From contig UZAN01039373.1 in assembly GCA_900618425.1 (NCBI GenBank), positions 245,413 through 309,412 on the forward strand: a stretch of 64,000 bases of DNA, given 5' to 3'. A program made the translations under genes and the position numbers. The stretch is from Echinostoma caproni (taxonomy: Eukaryota; Platyhelminthes; Trematoda; Plagiorchiida; Echinostomatidae). Every line of letters starts with the position of its first letter. The stretch's first letter is position 1. The notes below the pieces were generated by a model. The model was not told the origin of the DNA. It searched no databases and saw only the letters and a program-made list of their open reading frames with translations. Positions 20,791-33,200 of this stretch are shown in pieces.

Positions 20791-23700
20791 AAAAAAACAT
20801 TTTAATTTCCGCTATCACACCTGTATGTCGATAGCTATGCCTAAAGAGTATATGAAGAGAGATTCTTACGGATCCCGAATTGTACGCTTTACGGAAATGT
20901 AGAAGGTAATGTTTTTCGTTCAAATATAGACGGGATTCAAATAATCTCCGGATTCCAGATCGAAAAGATTCTTGCTTAGCATGCGGAAGGTTCTTTGCTA
21001 ATTAACGATAAAACCAGGTCACCTGTTTATCGATTAAGATACATACATTGTACGGTGTCAGTTTTCAATCTGGAAGCACATACACACTAAATGCGCATTG
21101 AAGCACTTGGTTTATCGTTAGAATGATCCACTTCGAAGTTTCAAGTCAAATTCATCTCTGCGACAACCGGGCGCACTGAACATTTCTCACTCGTCTCTGC
21201 CATCCGGATACACACCTGTGTCAAGTTATCTTAACGATTTGTATCACAACCTAGTTTATTGACCGCCAAGTTGCGTGTACTGTTGATAAGAAAGAAATAG
21301 TAGCGATACACCTGTGCTCTTCCACCATTCATTCACAGCTCTTGTGCTTTTTATAGTCTGTCGCACTACTATACACGTATGATTATGCGCTTCTGTTGAA
21401 CTCTTGGTGAATCCCCCCCCCCCCGTCTCTCCTCATCCGTTGATGCACGCACACAGACACATCTGCATTGAATTCATTTTGTTCAAAGACACAGACAGTG
21501 ACGTACACGCAACCGTAAATAGCAAGGTTGTGCTCCCAGTATGTTGAATCTATTAGCGAAAATCAATCATATTATCCGAACCCGACAGTGGACTGATTAC
21601 ATTTCTCGGCAGGACTGAACCGTAATCCGAATAGCGAGGCAAAATACGCGAATTCCCTCATACGCATATCCGTACACGAAAGAGTACCTGAACTTCTGGG
21701 GCATCAACTCTATAAAATTTTCTTAGACGTACTGAACGAAATTCTATCCACCCGGAATTTCACGTTATCCGTTAAAGATGAATGATCTGGTACAGTGGTT
21801 TTCGGGGAGTTTGCCGTGTTCTTCCTATTCACTGTCCCCTTGAACACATGTTTTGAGAAAGAACTGAGGTGGCGGTTTAGCAGTGTAATTGATGAGCTGT
21901 TCAATCTTATTCAAAACGTTGTTAATATCCCCATCAAGTTAAAAAACGTCGCACTCAAAGGTGGTCTCCAATGAGAGCAACAAGACATTAAACTGATCAT
22001 GTCAAATGCACGAGGATAAAGCAGCTTGCAGTTGGCTTCATTTCTAGATATCAGCATTTCTGGGCGACGCATGAAAAAGCATTCGTAAATTAAGTTCTTT
22101 CATAGAAGTCGAACCAGTGAACACATCATCTATTTATAGCATGCACCAGCAAGGCTGGCACAAGCATTTATCATGGAGAGCAAATTCACATGCTGTGTTC
22201 GCTCTGAGTTCGCGTGAATATCAATCGATATGATGGTCCAGGAAAACTTCGGTCCATCTCGGAACACACAATATGATTTAGTTCCAGAAGACAAGTCACT
22301 GGAATCCCAAATTATCCTCCCTCGTTCTGAGATCAAGTTGGTTTGGAAAACGTTTTCGCTGAGGTATCCGCCTGCGCAATTTCAGATGGGTGACCCGCTG
22401 TTAGAATGGCCAACAATCAGCCAGCCAAGAAGGGTATGAACCCAACGGACACCTTGGGGACAATAATTGTAATTCCGTATTGTAATTGGAAGTGTGGTCG
22501 ACCCGTCGATCAGCGGATGTCATTTTTTAAAATGAGGCAAACGTACGACTGGTGAACGGTGAAGGTGTTTCAGAGCACAGGTGAAGGGAAGGGGTAGACG
22601 ACAGTGTGAGATAAAAGGTTAAGAAGGTTCAGAATTCGGTTGAAGCACTTTGTTGTCCACAGGCACTGAACCCTGCTTGGGTGCTAATTTCGCTGTTTGG
22701 ATAAACATTAATTCACTAGCAGTTACATGTATTTGTATGCGATCAAGATTTCTGCTACGATCCACTCAAAACCAGAAAGCTGCGGTTCGAGACTCGACAG
22801 GGAAACAAAAAGTACGCATTATTGACGAGTCCTAATACGGACGGAAAATCGTTTGAGGGCTTTTGCTGGTGATCCCACAAATGGGAATATCACCAGTGAT
22901 TCTGTTTTCCATTCAGGACGCGATAAACCAGATCCTTAATTTTGACAGCTGATGCATATGTAAAGATAATGGGGCTAGTTATCCCTTGGAAGGATCACCG
23001 TGAATTTATAAGGAGACTCCTGGGTGATCGGGAGTATTGTGTTCTCATTATGGGTACTATATGTTACAATGGATACTCGGATTTAGAGAGACCAAAAATA
23101 CATCTAAAATATTTAGAGGTAGTCAATTAAGACAGCCAGGACTTTTTGCTCGTTATAAAAGGTAGTTGGAGAAAATTTGTAAAAGTTGGATAAGACACAA
23201 CAAGAAATGGTACCTTATCCGTAGAAAGCGTTTTCTGAGATACGAATCATGCAAAAGCACTCGAGACAATANGAGACAATAAAGGTGGTTCTAGTTCAGC
23301 GATTTGCACAAAAGTGGAAAAACCAATAGAAGGGTGCTCCATCCATGGGCAAACTCGTCTATACTGTTCTGTAAAACGTATCTCTCTTGAAATAACGATG
23401 TATGCTATAAAACTTACTTTTAAAGTTTTAACATCATTTTCTTTGATCTCATATTACGAAGTATATACCTTGAACAAATGGGTGTTCACGAGATGATAAT
23501 CCTCACAATATCTGCTCATTTTGAAGAAATGAATCATGAAGGCCACTTCTGATTAATGTTTGGTACATCAATATGCAAGGAATAATTTTCAAGCTATGGA
23601 TTTTGAAGTTCATCTAAAGACATAATTATTAATTTATAATCCTGTCAGAAAAAAGATGTCTCTACAGATTTGAATCCTTTCCATTGCCGTTCTCCACATC

Positions 23701-24629
23701 AAAAGGTTATCAACAGAATCAGACCCATCAGCTTCTTCTTAGTACTCAGTTGCACAGGTGATTCCAGACCAATAGGTGAGCGCGTTGAGTGTGATGTTTG
23801 TCTTGATTAACTAATGGCAAACGGACGGATTAACAGGCGTTGGCGAGGTAACCACGGGTTCAAGGATAAGGAGCAGAAAGGAAACTGCTCCAAGTTAATT
23901 AGGATTACTAAATGGGAAAAAGTTTAGTAGCATCAGAATACTACCTGATCCAAAAGAACATCGAACATCGCGGAGGCTTACGATGATTGGATATATTTTG
24001 CTTTTGACTCTAAGGGAATAGATTTATCTTCATTTACACACATTCATCACACGATAGAAAGGGGTAATTTTAAAGTAATCACGAAGTTCATAGACCAGAC
24101 ACTAGGGCAAGTTATATTTACATGTTTCGATCAAATAAAAAACTGGTTCACACTATACTTTTTCTAATTAAGAATCTTAGTCTCACACTTTATCCACGAT
24201 ATATCCCTTACATCGGTGATTCTCGGAAAATCAGAAAGAATTGCCCTCTCTTTTGTTAGGAGCTTTTAAGCAAACTGAATAACGTAACATTATCATGTTA
24301 AGGGGAATGTGTTCAAACTAAAGGGAAATAATTATTCCACTAAACATAGCACAAGCTATGGTCCGTTTATTTTCGATAAACTGGATATTGACGTGTTCAG
24401 TTTACTTTTGACCTGATAGCAACAAAGGTAAAAAAACAGTTCATTGTATCTTAACTCTGGGTGTAAGTTATCCAACAAATAAGAGTTTTTGAGAGATTGT
24501 TAGGATTGATTCCGCTAAATAAAGCATCTAATTTAGACCTATTCCAAAGTCTACATCCCCAATGTTTCACGAAATTGCGCATTCGGTGACAGGCATGTTA
24601 TTGGACTCAAACTTGCATTGTTCCTCGCT
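20791..24629. other. Long stretch without a recognised gene
   Basis: About 3.8 kb, AT-rich. A C-run of about 13 bases lies near 21.41-21.43 kb. An ambiguous base lies at about 23.27 kb, beside a repeated GAGACAATA. Open frames are under 70 codons and show no domain. Confidence 0.4.
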
Positions 24630-24800
24630 TTGCAAATGTTGGACAAATTTCTGAGCGATACCCAACAAAGATGTTAACTTTGGTAGCATTCGGGTCTCCC
24701 CTGGACAAAGATCCAGGTATGTCGGTGCTTATGCACTGTTTATGAGCTCCAAAAAGGGCGAAAATCGAAGTAAGTACATCTCCAAAGAAAAGTTGACTGC
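24630..24800 (+). repeat. Hammerhead SINE, degenerate copy
   Basis: Resembles the 5.8 kb copy by eye: GGTAGCATTCGGGTCTCC in the box A region, GATCCAGGTATG in the box B region, then a 45-base segment at 24733-24777 starting ATGCACT. Within it are TATGAGCTCC, AAAAAGGGC and GAAAA, aligning with CTGATGAGCTCT, AATAAGGGC and AAAAC of the 5.8 kb copy. Core CTGATGA has become TTTATGA and stem I is only partly complementary. Confidence 0.5.
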
Positions 24801-24959
24801 AATAACTAAATCTTATACATAAACAGAAAATCAAACGCGCGAATCTTCTCTATTAACGATATCATTTATTCCATGAAAGTGGTCACAGGTACGGGAATAT
24901 TTAGCATTCCAGTATGATATTGTGCTTTCCTAAAGGAGTCGGCCAAAATCCCTGATTCC

Positions 24960-25255
24960 AAGCCAACCAAGAACAGGCGTACGAACCACACTCCCACCGT
25001 TTCGGTTGTGGCAGTGATCACTAGCTCAATTGCCTATCGAGGTGTATTGGGAACCTTAGACATTTGACCCCGTCCAAACGGCGTATGATCCGATGAACTG
25101 GAGACCGGCTCCCAATGAATTGCGGTTGTCACAATGCCCTGCTGCCTTGCGGGTTAGGCTTTGGCTAGGCGAAGGCTTCAGTTGTTAATTCCTCAAGAAA
25201 ATTCATCTGCTTTGGCCTGGGCAACCTGGTTGTATTCAACCCACAAGTCAACCAT
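24960..25255. other. GC-richer patch with a possible minus-strand tRNA-like head
   Basis: Clearly more GC-rich than its surroundings. On the minus strand, GCAATTGAGCTAGTGATCAC (near 25.03 kb) and GTGGTTCGTACGCC (near 24.98 kb) resemble boxes A and B. No coding segment was found. It is likely a repeat fragment of unknown class. Confidence 0.3.
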
Positions 25256-26382
25256 GGAGCTTTTTTCTTTTTTATAAAGATTATTGTGCCATGACTTGCT
25301 TGACACACGGTCTGGCCTGAGACAAGTGTGAAATATGGTAACAACAGTGTGCGATCAACATCTCTTCCGATGCCCTACCGTTTCAAAATCCTAGTTGAGC
25401 ATATGCCCTTCGCTGGAATATTAGTAACCAGCGCCGCGATGAATTATGCTTATAAATTATTGAATACTAGGAGTTAAGCGGAAAATAAATTGCTTTTTCT
25501 AACATCAGGCAGATGACTAGTTACTGAGGTGCTGGGTGGAGTTAGGTTTTGAAATATTTGTTCATTTTCGAATCAATAATTTATTCTTGTTCTCCACTTC
25601 GAAGATGGGTCTCCTCAAGAGACAAGTGTCAGTTGCGTGGTTGATTGAAGACAGTTCCATGCCACGAGTTATGAGTTATACCCCTAGACATTTCATTTTG
25701 ATCTGACACAGGGATTGTGAAGTATACAGATGATTCACCTCTCTCACAGATCATTTGTAATAGCAATTTACATATATTATATTTGAAGTAAAGTAATAAA
25801 GAAATGGTTCCTCCAGCTCGAATGGACTGCATTCATTTTCATCTGTCCGCAGAGATTGACAGTTTGTTTACAAACGCTCATCACTTTGCCTGGTGATGCA
25901 AGGTATGCAAACAAATCGAAACATTCGACAGAAAAGCGAAAATGATATTCGAACATATCTGGGGGTTTTCGGCATGCGTTTTTATAATACTACGTATACT
26001 GTTTATGCATATCTTTTTATTCAATTTCGGCAGCTCAGAAGGACCCTGTAATTAAGGAGGGTTAATGACAAGCCGACAGTCTGGAACATATTATGAATCT
26101 GCTATCGGCAAACAAAGCTGTCCGATCAAATTTGAACAGTTACATGTTCTGAAGTAAGGCTTAAACTTCTTTGCATGTTGTTAGATTGTTTTGTTCAGTT
26201 ACATGAACACAGGGATCATTCCTGTCGGTGTGAAACTTCCGTTTGGCTCAACTTGTCCTTTAATTCTAGATTTAGGAGTATGGGTTTTACCTTAGAAAAC
26301 AGAAAATCATGCTTGACGGCGGTTTTGACTTTTTGCTAGTGTCTCCCGGTTTGTGCATCCAAACCCCACCACCATCACCTAA
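25256..26382. other. No gene recognised
   Basis: AT-rich with only short open frames. Nothing was recognised. Confidence 0.4.
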
Positions 26383-26784
26383 ACATTCACCTTTCTATTA
26401 ACCGAAAGTTCCTTCTTGGGTGGAATATGTATGGTCGGTAACGTGGAGCACATGACAAGAATACCGGGGAAATACCCGTTAATGTTCATAATGAAAATAC
26501 ACGATATTAACCGAACATTCATCTCATCTTTCGGTTTAAAGAGCGAAACAATAGTCTATTGCGATCGTTTTCAGACGAAATACAAAGCAAACTACACCGG
26601 GAGAGGATTGGTCACAGTCGTTTATGAAACATCCGTGTTTTCCCGACAGATGCTGCAAACAATAAATCCTTGCTTATTTGTCCTCAGTGATGCATTACGG
26701 TTCCACATGATCGATCCGTTCCACGACTGCGAGCAGCAATGGAATATAGACAAAGAAATCGTTTATTGGACGCGTGTCCTGTGA
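26383..26784 (+). CDS. Unrecognised reading frame, candidate exon
   Basis: The frame is open from 26383 to a TGA at 26782-26784. Amino-acid usage looks protein-like: PGKYPLMFIMKIHDINRTF, SETIVYCDRFQTKYKANYTG, VTVVYETSVF and a C-terminal HMIDPFHDCEQQW. There are N-glycosylation-type sites (NRT, NYT) and paired cysteines, which would suit a secreted or extracellular domain. No clear splice acceptor lies immediately upstream. No family was recognised; chance openness is possible. Confidence 0.35.
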   Translation, partial: TFTFLLTESSFLGGICMVGNVEHMTRIPGKYPLMFIMKIHDINRTFISSFGLKSETIVYCDRFQTKYKANYTGRGLVTVVYETSVFSRQMLQTINPCLFVLSDALRFHMIDPFHDCEQQWNIDKEIVYWTRVL

Positions 26785-27149
26785 CTTTGTTTGGGATAAG
26801 AAATCAAACATTGTTGTGGGTGCTGTCAGACATCTTGTGCTACTTCTTTTCAGCATATTCACATCTTTTAGGAAACCTGTAAAAAAAATCATTAGCTCAG
26901 ATGCGATTGTAAGTTAAGGTGTCGCAAAAGGACAAAAGATTGTTACTTTTTTGGATACACATACATTTGAGAATCGACCATGCACATAATTAGGAAAAGG
27001 AAAAACTGTTTTCAGTTGCCCTGAGGTAGCATCAATTCATTACTTAAGGTCTGATTTGGTTTGACTTCGAATGTGGATAATGGTCAATCACCTATGTCAA
27101 TTCATTGCTGTGAAGTCAAAATTAAATTACTAATAATCATTGAGAGTCA

Positions 27150-27335
27150 CTGGTGCAAAACCACGAATTGACAAAATCCGCGGTTGAGGTAGATTGCACA
27201 GCAGTAACGCACATGCCTTCTGGAAATCAGATCCCAAATCGGACAGTTTACATGCACTATGGATTAGCCCTGATAGAAACCTGGTGCTTCCCAAATGTTT
27301 GACTGACTCAATCGTAGCGCACCTATTAGGATGGA
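27150..27335 (+). repeat. Hammerhead SINE, strongly degenerate copy
   Basis: Shares GCAGTAACGCACATGCCTTC with the 5.8 kb copy (GTGGTAACGCACACGCCTTC), an AGATCCCAAATC in place of box B, then ATGCACTA and, 20 bases on, GAAACCTGGTGCTTCC. The hammerhead interval 27254-27287 has lost CTGATGAG (it reads TGGATTAG) and is shortened, but keeps GAAAC. Confidence 0.5.
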
Positions 27336-27557
27336 GGTTTTGCAGGTATGAGAGCACCACCCACGCAGTGGTTGAAATCTCATGAAGGCTTTGAGTATCT
27401 TTAAACTTTCTCACACGAATTTGAGAGTATTTTTGCCGACAAGAGAGCACAAAAATTGTCCCTACCAAAGTTTGTTAGTCTCTCATTTGCGTTCTTATGT
27501 CTACGGGTCGGAGAAAAATGCTTTTGAATTCTGATGAGTAGGCAGATATATTTTCAG

Positions 27558-27676
27558 TGCGATTCAACGTTTTGTGTACCATTTACGCAAACAGAAACGA
27601 CAGTAAGAAAACAAAGATGCAACCTATTCGGGAGAGATGGACCTTATCCCATCGTTTTGGTCAAAGTTCGTTGAAG
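27558..27676 (+). CDS. Candidate 119-base exon
   Basis: Bounded by a good acceptor (GATATATTTTCAG ending at 27557) and a near-consensus donor (AAG/GTAAATATG at 27677). The frame beginning two bases in reads RFNVLCTIYANRNDSKKTK and ends SSLK, giving phase 0 at the donor. The same frame stays open to 27829 past the donor, so an unspliced end is also possible. Product unknown. It lies on the same strand as the frames at 26.4 and 28.2 kb, but the phases do not join directly to 28.2 kb. Confidence 0.35.
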
Positions 27677-28044
27677 GTAAATATGTACTCGGCAAAAGTT
27701 TGCTTCAAAATGAACGTGTTTAACACGTGTTCCGAAATGCCGTTACACTGGACTGAATACAAACAGAATGACTGTCAACGGCAGTTCACATCCATTTATG
27801 GAAATTTCTGCTCCCCGCACGCTACGTGATTACTGGTAACGGCCCATCTCTGAAATTCGAGAAAAAAGTTTTTTAACGCCCAACACACAGAACTTTGACC
27901 TCAAAATAAGTTTTACAAATTGTAAATTTGAATGAGGCATTTTTCTTTGTAAATGTTACATATCGTATCACAAAAATTGAACTAAATTCATTTTGAGAAA
28001 TCTTTGTTGAATCACCAAACGAGGACATTTTCAGTTCGGTTATA

Positions 28045-28180
28045 ATGAACTGTACGAGCTGGCTGATTAGGAATCTCACGTGACTTGTGGGTTCCTAGCC
28101 ACTTGGGTATATCATTAACACTTTGAGTAGGATGCTCGGTGACTCCGGTGACCCGGGGCAAAAATGTAAGCTGGTTTATA
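28045..28180 (+). repeat. tRNA-like repeat
   Basis: TACGAGCTGGCTGATTAGG (28053-28071) resembles box A and GGGTTCCTAGCC (near 28089-28100) resembles box B. Downstream, GGATGCTCGGTGACTCC and CGGGGCAAAA loosely follow the hammerhead part of the 5.8 kb SINE. It may be a further decayed member. Confidence 0.35.
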
Positions 28181-28231
28181 AAACTTTATTCGTTTGATGT
28201 TTGTGGGACAGGATAGGAGGATTACTTTCAG

Positions 28232-28407
28232 TGTTTCAAGTTTTCATTCCACTGGTTGCCACAGGAAATGCTAGCACTTATCTTGTCTATTCTTCAGACA
28301 ACCCAGAACTAAACATAACCTTGAGAAATAAATCACCAATGAAGCTACACTTACTAACCGCATGGGCTAAGTCTTCGGTAAAATTGAACATTATAGTTCA
28401 AAGATAA
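28232..28407 (+). CDS. Candidate terminal exon
   Basis: Preceded by an acceptor-like ATTACTTTCAG (ending 28231). The frame reads FQVFIPLVATGNASTYLVYS, then ELNITLRNKSPMKLHLL and stops with TAA at 28405-28407. Three N-glycosylation-type sites (NAS, NIT, NKS) in about 35 residues suggest an extracellular segment if it is coding. No family was recognised. Confidence 0.35.
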
Positions 28408-28616
28408 TCAGAATCTATCACCCATTCATCTTCTGTGTTTTGAAGATTATGTTTAATTTATCGTTAACTTTCGATACCACAACCAATAATACTAGACCGT
28501 ACCAATTGGTTTTCTAGTAAATGTTGCATTACATGCGGTCCTTGAACGGCGAATTCGGAGTTACATTGCAGAACCCGATAAGCGTGCGTCACGCAGACCG
28601 AGGCTTCATGGCGTAG

Positions 28617-28970
28617 TTGTCGGCGTGCAAGCTTACTAATCGCAATACCCACTTAGTCTGCGAGCATGTACTAGAGAACCCTGTCAGCTCAACAGCATTT
28701 GCATTTTTGCATAGCCCATTCCGTCCCCGCTTGCATGTTATGATCAATCACTCGCAGAAGCAAACCATAAACCATTCATTGAAAAGCCTGAGCTTCAAAT
28801 TCTTAAAGCACAGTCATATTAATATCCACCTCACGATAGAACATCCTTTTGAAGTTCATGCTACGAACGCTAATCTCCTCACATTGATACGTTCGCAGGC
28901 TACTTATGTCATCGTGCTCCATCATAGTGGAGGCAAGATGGACCAGTGGGATATTTCCGCAGTTGGTTAA
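28617..28970 (+). CDS. Unrecognised reading frame
   Basis: Open frame of 117 codons after a stop/possible acceptor GCGTAG. The C-terminal half is leucine- and isoleucine-rich (LKSLSFKFLKHSH, ANLLTLIRSQATYVIVLHH). The minus strand at 28909-29271 is also open for 120 codons (VRMSDPGYVFDGLHW and later FPTRRRLEFSKEANKF), so the coding strand cannot be decided from the sequence. Neither product was recognised. Confidence 0.25.
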   Translation: MSACKLTNRNTHLVCEHVLENPVSSTAFAFLHSPFRPRLHVMINHSQKQTINHSLKSLSFKFLKHSHINIHLTIEHPFEVHATNANLLTLIRSQATYVIVLHHSGGKMDQWDISAVG

Positions 28971-29271
28971 CACCAATTGATGTGAATCGGATAGTGAGGA
29001 AAGTATAACCAGGTACTTGAATACAAGCATAAGCGAATTTGTTTGCTTCTTTTGAGAACTCAAGTCTGCGCCGGGTTGGGAAACCAAAGTCTTGCACAGT
29101 AAACCAAATTACATTTCGTTGCTTGGGAGACGAATCTGTGGACAAATTCCAGTGTAAGCCATCGAACACATATCCGGGGTCCGACATTCGAACTATAGTT
29201 AAGATCGAAACAGTTACCTTTTGTTGAACTCGCTTAAAGCAAAACTGTAGATCCGAGCTTCCCGTGAGCAT

Positions 29272-32200
29272 GATTGACTAGATCAACGGAGAGAAGAGAT
29301 AAAACTCTGACAAATTTTGAGTCAAACCGAAGGAAGAAATTGGCGTTATATACACCCTACACAATCCTGGTTACTCTACGTGAGTTATTGTCCAGTTCGT
29401 ATAATGTGTCGTTGCAACGTACGTTATGTTAAACAAAACGTGAATTAAAAGGGCGTTTTCCTGTTTTTCAACAATATTGTCTGACAATGGCATTTGGTCA
29501 GTAAATAAACATGAATACACATCCTGTATTCCGTAGCTTCAAGCTGATTTCGTGACGCAGTGAGCTTACAGAAATTACCGGGTTTACTGTTTAACTAAAT
29601 GAAAGAAGCTGTTTTAGAAAAAAAATTGAAACCGCTTAGCACCTTGTTCATTATAAAGCCTTATTACTGGTCTTCCCTTGAATCTCGTCACTGGTATGAA
29701 GGTTGGTAAACGAAAGGGTGTATTTCTAAAGAGTGAAGGTGATGGTTGCTATGGTGATCGATCTACAAACAAAACAATGATTTCTTCGAAACATTTACCT
29801 TACTTGGTCACATAATGGATGAAATCAATTACCATATGAATCAACCCAGTCAATCACAAAGCCTTCTACAATTAACGGAATAGAATTTCGATAAAATAAT
29901 TTGTAGCTATTCTCCAACGGTTTGTTATCACTTGATCAATATGTTTGCCTCCTGTTATCTAAAGGCTTGTAGCTACATCAGATCTGGTCTCCGTTGTCCT
30001 GAACTTTTATCACGAGATCATCAGGAGTAATTGTGCAGATATTGACTGATTTCCGCTTCAATTGATATTGTTCAGTTGTTTATTACACATGTAACAATGA
30101 AGTATTCCATTCAGATCAATGTTTTCTATTTTGCCCTATGTCTGTATTTATTTATGGTGTTCTTGGTTCGCTCCCGTCTGTGACGGACTAGTCATATTTG
30201 TCTGACATACATGCTCTTGCTCTGTTAGTCCTTCATTGATGTGAAAGCCTTTAGTTTAATTATCATTCATCTACCTATTCTCTCTTCACTGGAAACACTG
30301 TAACTCGAAGTCGTTGACTGTTCAAAGACAATCATATGTCAGACTGTCAGACAACTAATAACAAAATGTCTATGAGGTTGGTCATTTTTTTAAGGAGCGT
30401 AAAGTTGGATTCAATCGCCGCAGAGGACACGTGTCACCGTTGAAATCGTTTTATCCATCTCTACTAAAGTAAACCTCGTCTAGTGTGTTTCAGCCAGCAG
30501 TGAAATAAACTATTCCAAAAGTAATTGTTGCGCAAAACAACTAGCAGTGTTCTTGGTGCATCATCGGAGAAATTTCATCTTTTGCTTTGCACATCAGTAG
30601 GGGTATTTTGAAAGCAAAATAGTAGAACAACCAACTATGGGAGTAGACGATATTTCCTAATAGCAAAATTTTATGTAAAGCGGGTTATGCACCGTTACGA
30701 TTGTGTTCATCACTTTGAATTTTTCCAAGGGTAAAATATGTGATTTGATATGCATTAGTTATGGAAATAAGTGTTTGTAACGCATTATTAGAAAGCGGCT
30801 TTATACGGATTTCATTTGGAGTAAACTTACTTGATTTCCGTTGATATTTTGCCTACAACATAATTTTGCGACAATACTATCCGCAGATGTACAATCTCAT
30901 CTTTTCATGGCTAATTTTACCGAAACACGTAAATGATGCGATCGGGTCATGTAAACGTAACTAACTCCCTTTCGTTCTTAAAACTGATATCAAGATGCCC
31001 ACGTTTTACACATTGGTCCTAATGATTACGGGATCTTATTTCTCCCTCTATCTAATAGGTTGATTGTTCTATCATTGTACATCAACTGAGTGAAACCAAA
31101 ACGGTCTTTAATACAGTGAAAATGTAAACTCATCTGATTAGTAGTAGTTCATTGCACTATAGACGTTTTCAACATCCGTTGCCTGGTAGTCCTTCAAGTG
31201 CCACCAGCCCCAACCACCATCCAGTTTCCTTCATCAACTTGATCTGATTACCAGGCGTTCCATGTGCCAGCTTGCTCCCAGAACCACATGCCCTGAGGGC
31301 ACCCGTGTTGTGTAGAATTACACGTCGAATGGTAATGTAAACAGTCTCCATAACAGCAAAGAATGAAAAAAGAGTCATCCTTATTTTTCCACAACAATAA
31401 AGTGTTTTCCTGCCCGTATAAAATGGAATCATCAATACAAGAACGGTCGATTTTATTCTTTTCCAAATTAAGTTTCTATCTAGCTTGCAAACACAAACAT
31501 TGAAGATGGAAGGAATCCAAAAATGGAATCTCTCATTCATCAAACATCGTGCCCATTACACATTGCTTGTTGGATGCTTATGTTAGCAAGAATCGATTAT
31601 TCGTTCTAAGATGCTGTCACGTGTTCATTTCCATTTTCTCTCAAGCCACATTTTCCCCTTCTGATGCCTTACAAGGCATCTTTGTCACTTTTATTCTTAC
31701 TGTACCTGTAGTTTCTCAAACCCTAATAATGGGATAATGTGGAATTATTTGTTTAGCACATCGCAGTACCGCATCTCAGGGGTGTCTACATTCCGGTAAA
31801 CGACTACCTTTTGTGAACCATTTCAAGAATCGAAATGTCCTCCTTTCTCTGCTAATCGATATGGGTACAATAACCTTGTTCCTCGTTCAACCGAGAGCCT
31901 AGGTAATCTGAACATTCCACTCTTGTTTTAACTGAATTAGGAATACCCCCCCGAATTATACTTATGAATCCCATTAAACAACGTTTTCTGCTTATACGGT
32001 AGTACCTTTAGCTACTTTTATCTAACCACTGGCTCATCGAGTATCAAAGGTGATGAAAAATAACTCCCAAAATAACTATGTTTATGTAGCACCTTTTCTA
32101 GGCACATTTCATTCCATCTCTCACATCTCCGCACCGAAGAATTTAAATGTTTATCAACATGAAGGGCCAGTTTTAGATTCAAGCACTTTGTTGGGTATAC

Positions 32201-33072
32201 GCTCACCTGGAAACTCTGGGTTGAATCATGAGTTCTCTAACTTCTCTGGCACCCTGGGTATATTTTTAGTAGACTTGAACTAGATTTGAAGAACAATGTG
32301 CTATCTTTTATTTTATTGATTTATAATCAACCATTTGGCTTTAGTTATATCCTTTGTTCACTCTAATCCGTGGTGATACAAATGCTTGACTAGACATGAC
32401 CTGAAGCGATTAAGAGATTTTATGGTATCTTCAGGCACAAACTATGCCTAGTTAGTTTCCATAAAGGGGCAGATTACTAATTAGTAATTGTCACACCAAT
32501 CGCCTTCACATTCTGTTGTTACTCGAACATGTAAATGATCCGTATTTAGTGAACATATTCTTCTCATTTTGTTGTTCATTATGAAACTGCTTTTTTGTGG
32601 CGTTCTAAATAACTTATGACTTCGAATGGCATGTCGTGGAAACGAGTTTCGATTGAGAATGCATTTCCGACACTGCTGTCAAGAGTGAAGCATCAAGTGT
32701 GGCAGAAGTGTAGATGTACAATGTAATCCACGGAAGACTATACATTGTCAACCGTGACCCGGTTCTACTTTATTCAAACACAATGTTTTCACTTTATTTT
32801 GGCGTTCTTGGATGCTGCCTTTGGCCTATTCATTTGGCCCACCAACGAAAGAAAGGAGTAAATGAAACAAGGGAGGGAAATGGAATCGTATCAATTCGGA
32901 ATGAAGAATTCCAATAGAAAACGTGTGTATAAAAAACTAGTCGAAGCGCCTGGTCTTGGTAAAGATGACAGATACCTAATATGAGGTTACCAAACAGGAA
33001 GCCTGGTTTCGGTATTCATGTTCACATAGTCGATAATCGTTTGACAGATATCATTATTATTATTATTTTCAG
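29272..33072. other. Long stretch without a recognised gene
   Basis: About 3.8 kb, mostly AT-rich. The patch 31170-31310 is more GC-rich (CTGGTAGTCCTTCAAG, CCCCAACCACCATCC) and may be a fragment of an unknown repeat. The + strand at 32050-32283 is open for 77 codons (a VAPFLGTFHSISH segment), without splice support. An ATT microsatellite lies just before 33.07 kb. Confidence 0.4.
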
Positions 33073-33200
33073 GCATTCACAAGGACAGTATAATTCCGAG
33101 TTTGCTTTGGTCATTAATTATATCAAACGAAAATCAACGAGCTTCCAATTGCATCAATCAAGTTGTATTGCAAACGCATCGAGTAACAAATATGCGAAAA
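33073..33200 (+). CDS. Candidate 128-base exon
   Basis: A strong acceptor TTATTATTTTCAG ends at 33072 and a donor AAAA/GTAAAATG starts at 33201. The open frame reads HSQGQYNSEFALVINYIKRK and ends near SSNKYAK. Product unknown. Its end phase does not match the next candidate exon at 33919, so if both are real another exon or boundary lies between them. Confidence 0.35.

Noticed and set aside
21413..21427. C-run as a functional element
   Set aside because: A simple homopolymer with no related structure nearby.
27525..27550. CTGATGAGTAGGC near a candidate exon as a hammerhead
   Set aside because: No second core or stem I partner within a suitable distance.
33049..33066. ATT microsatellite as a notable repeat
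   Set aside because: It is only a few units long and doubles as part of a splice acceptor tract.
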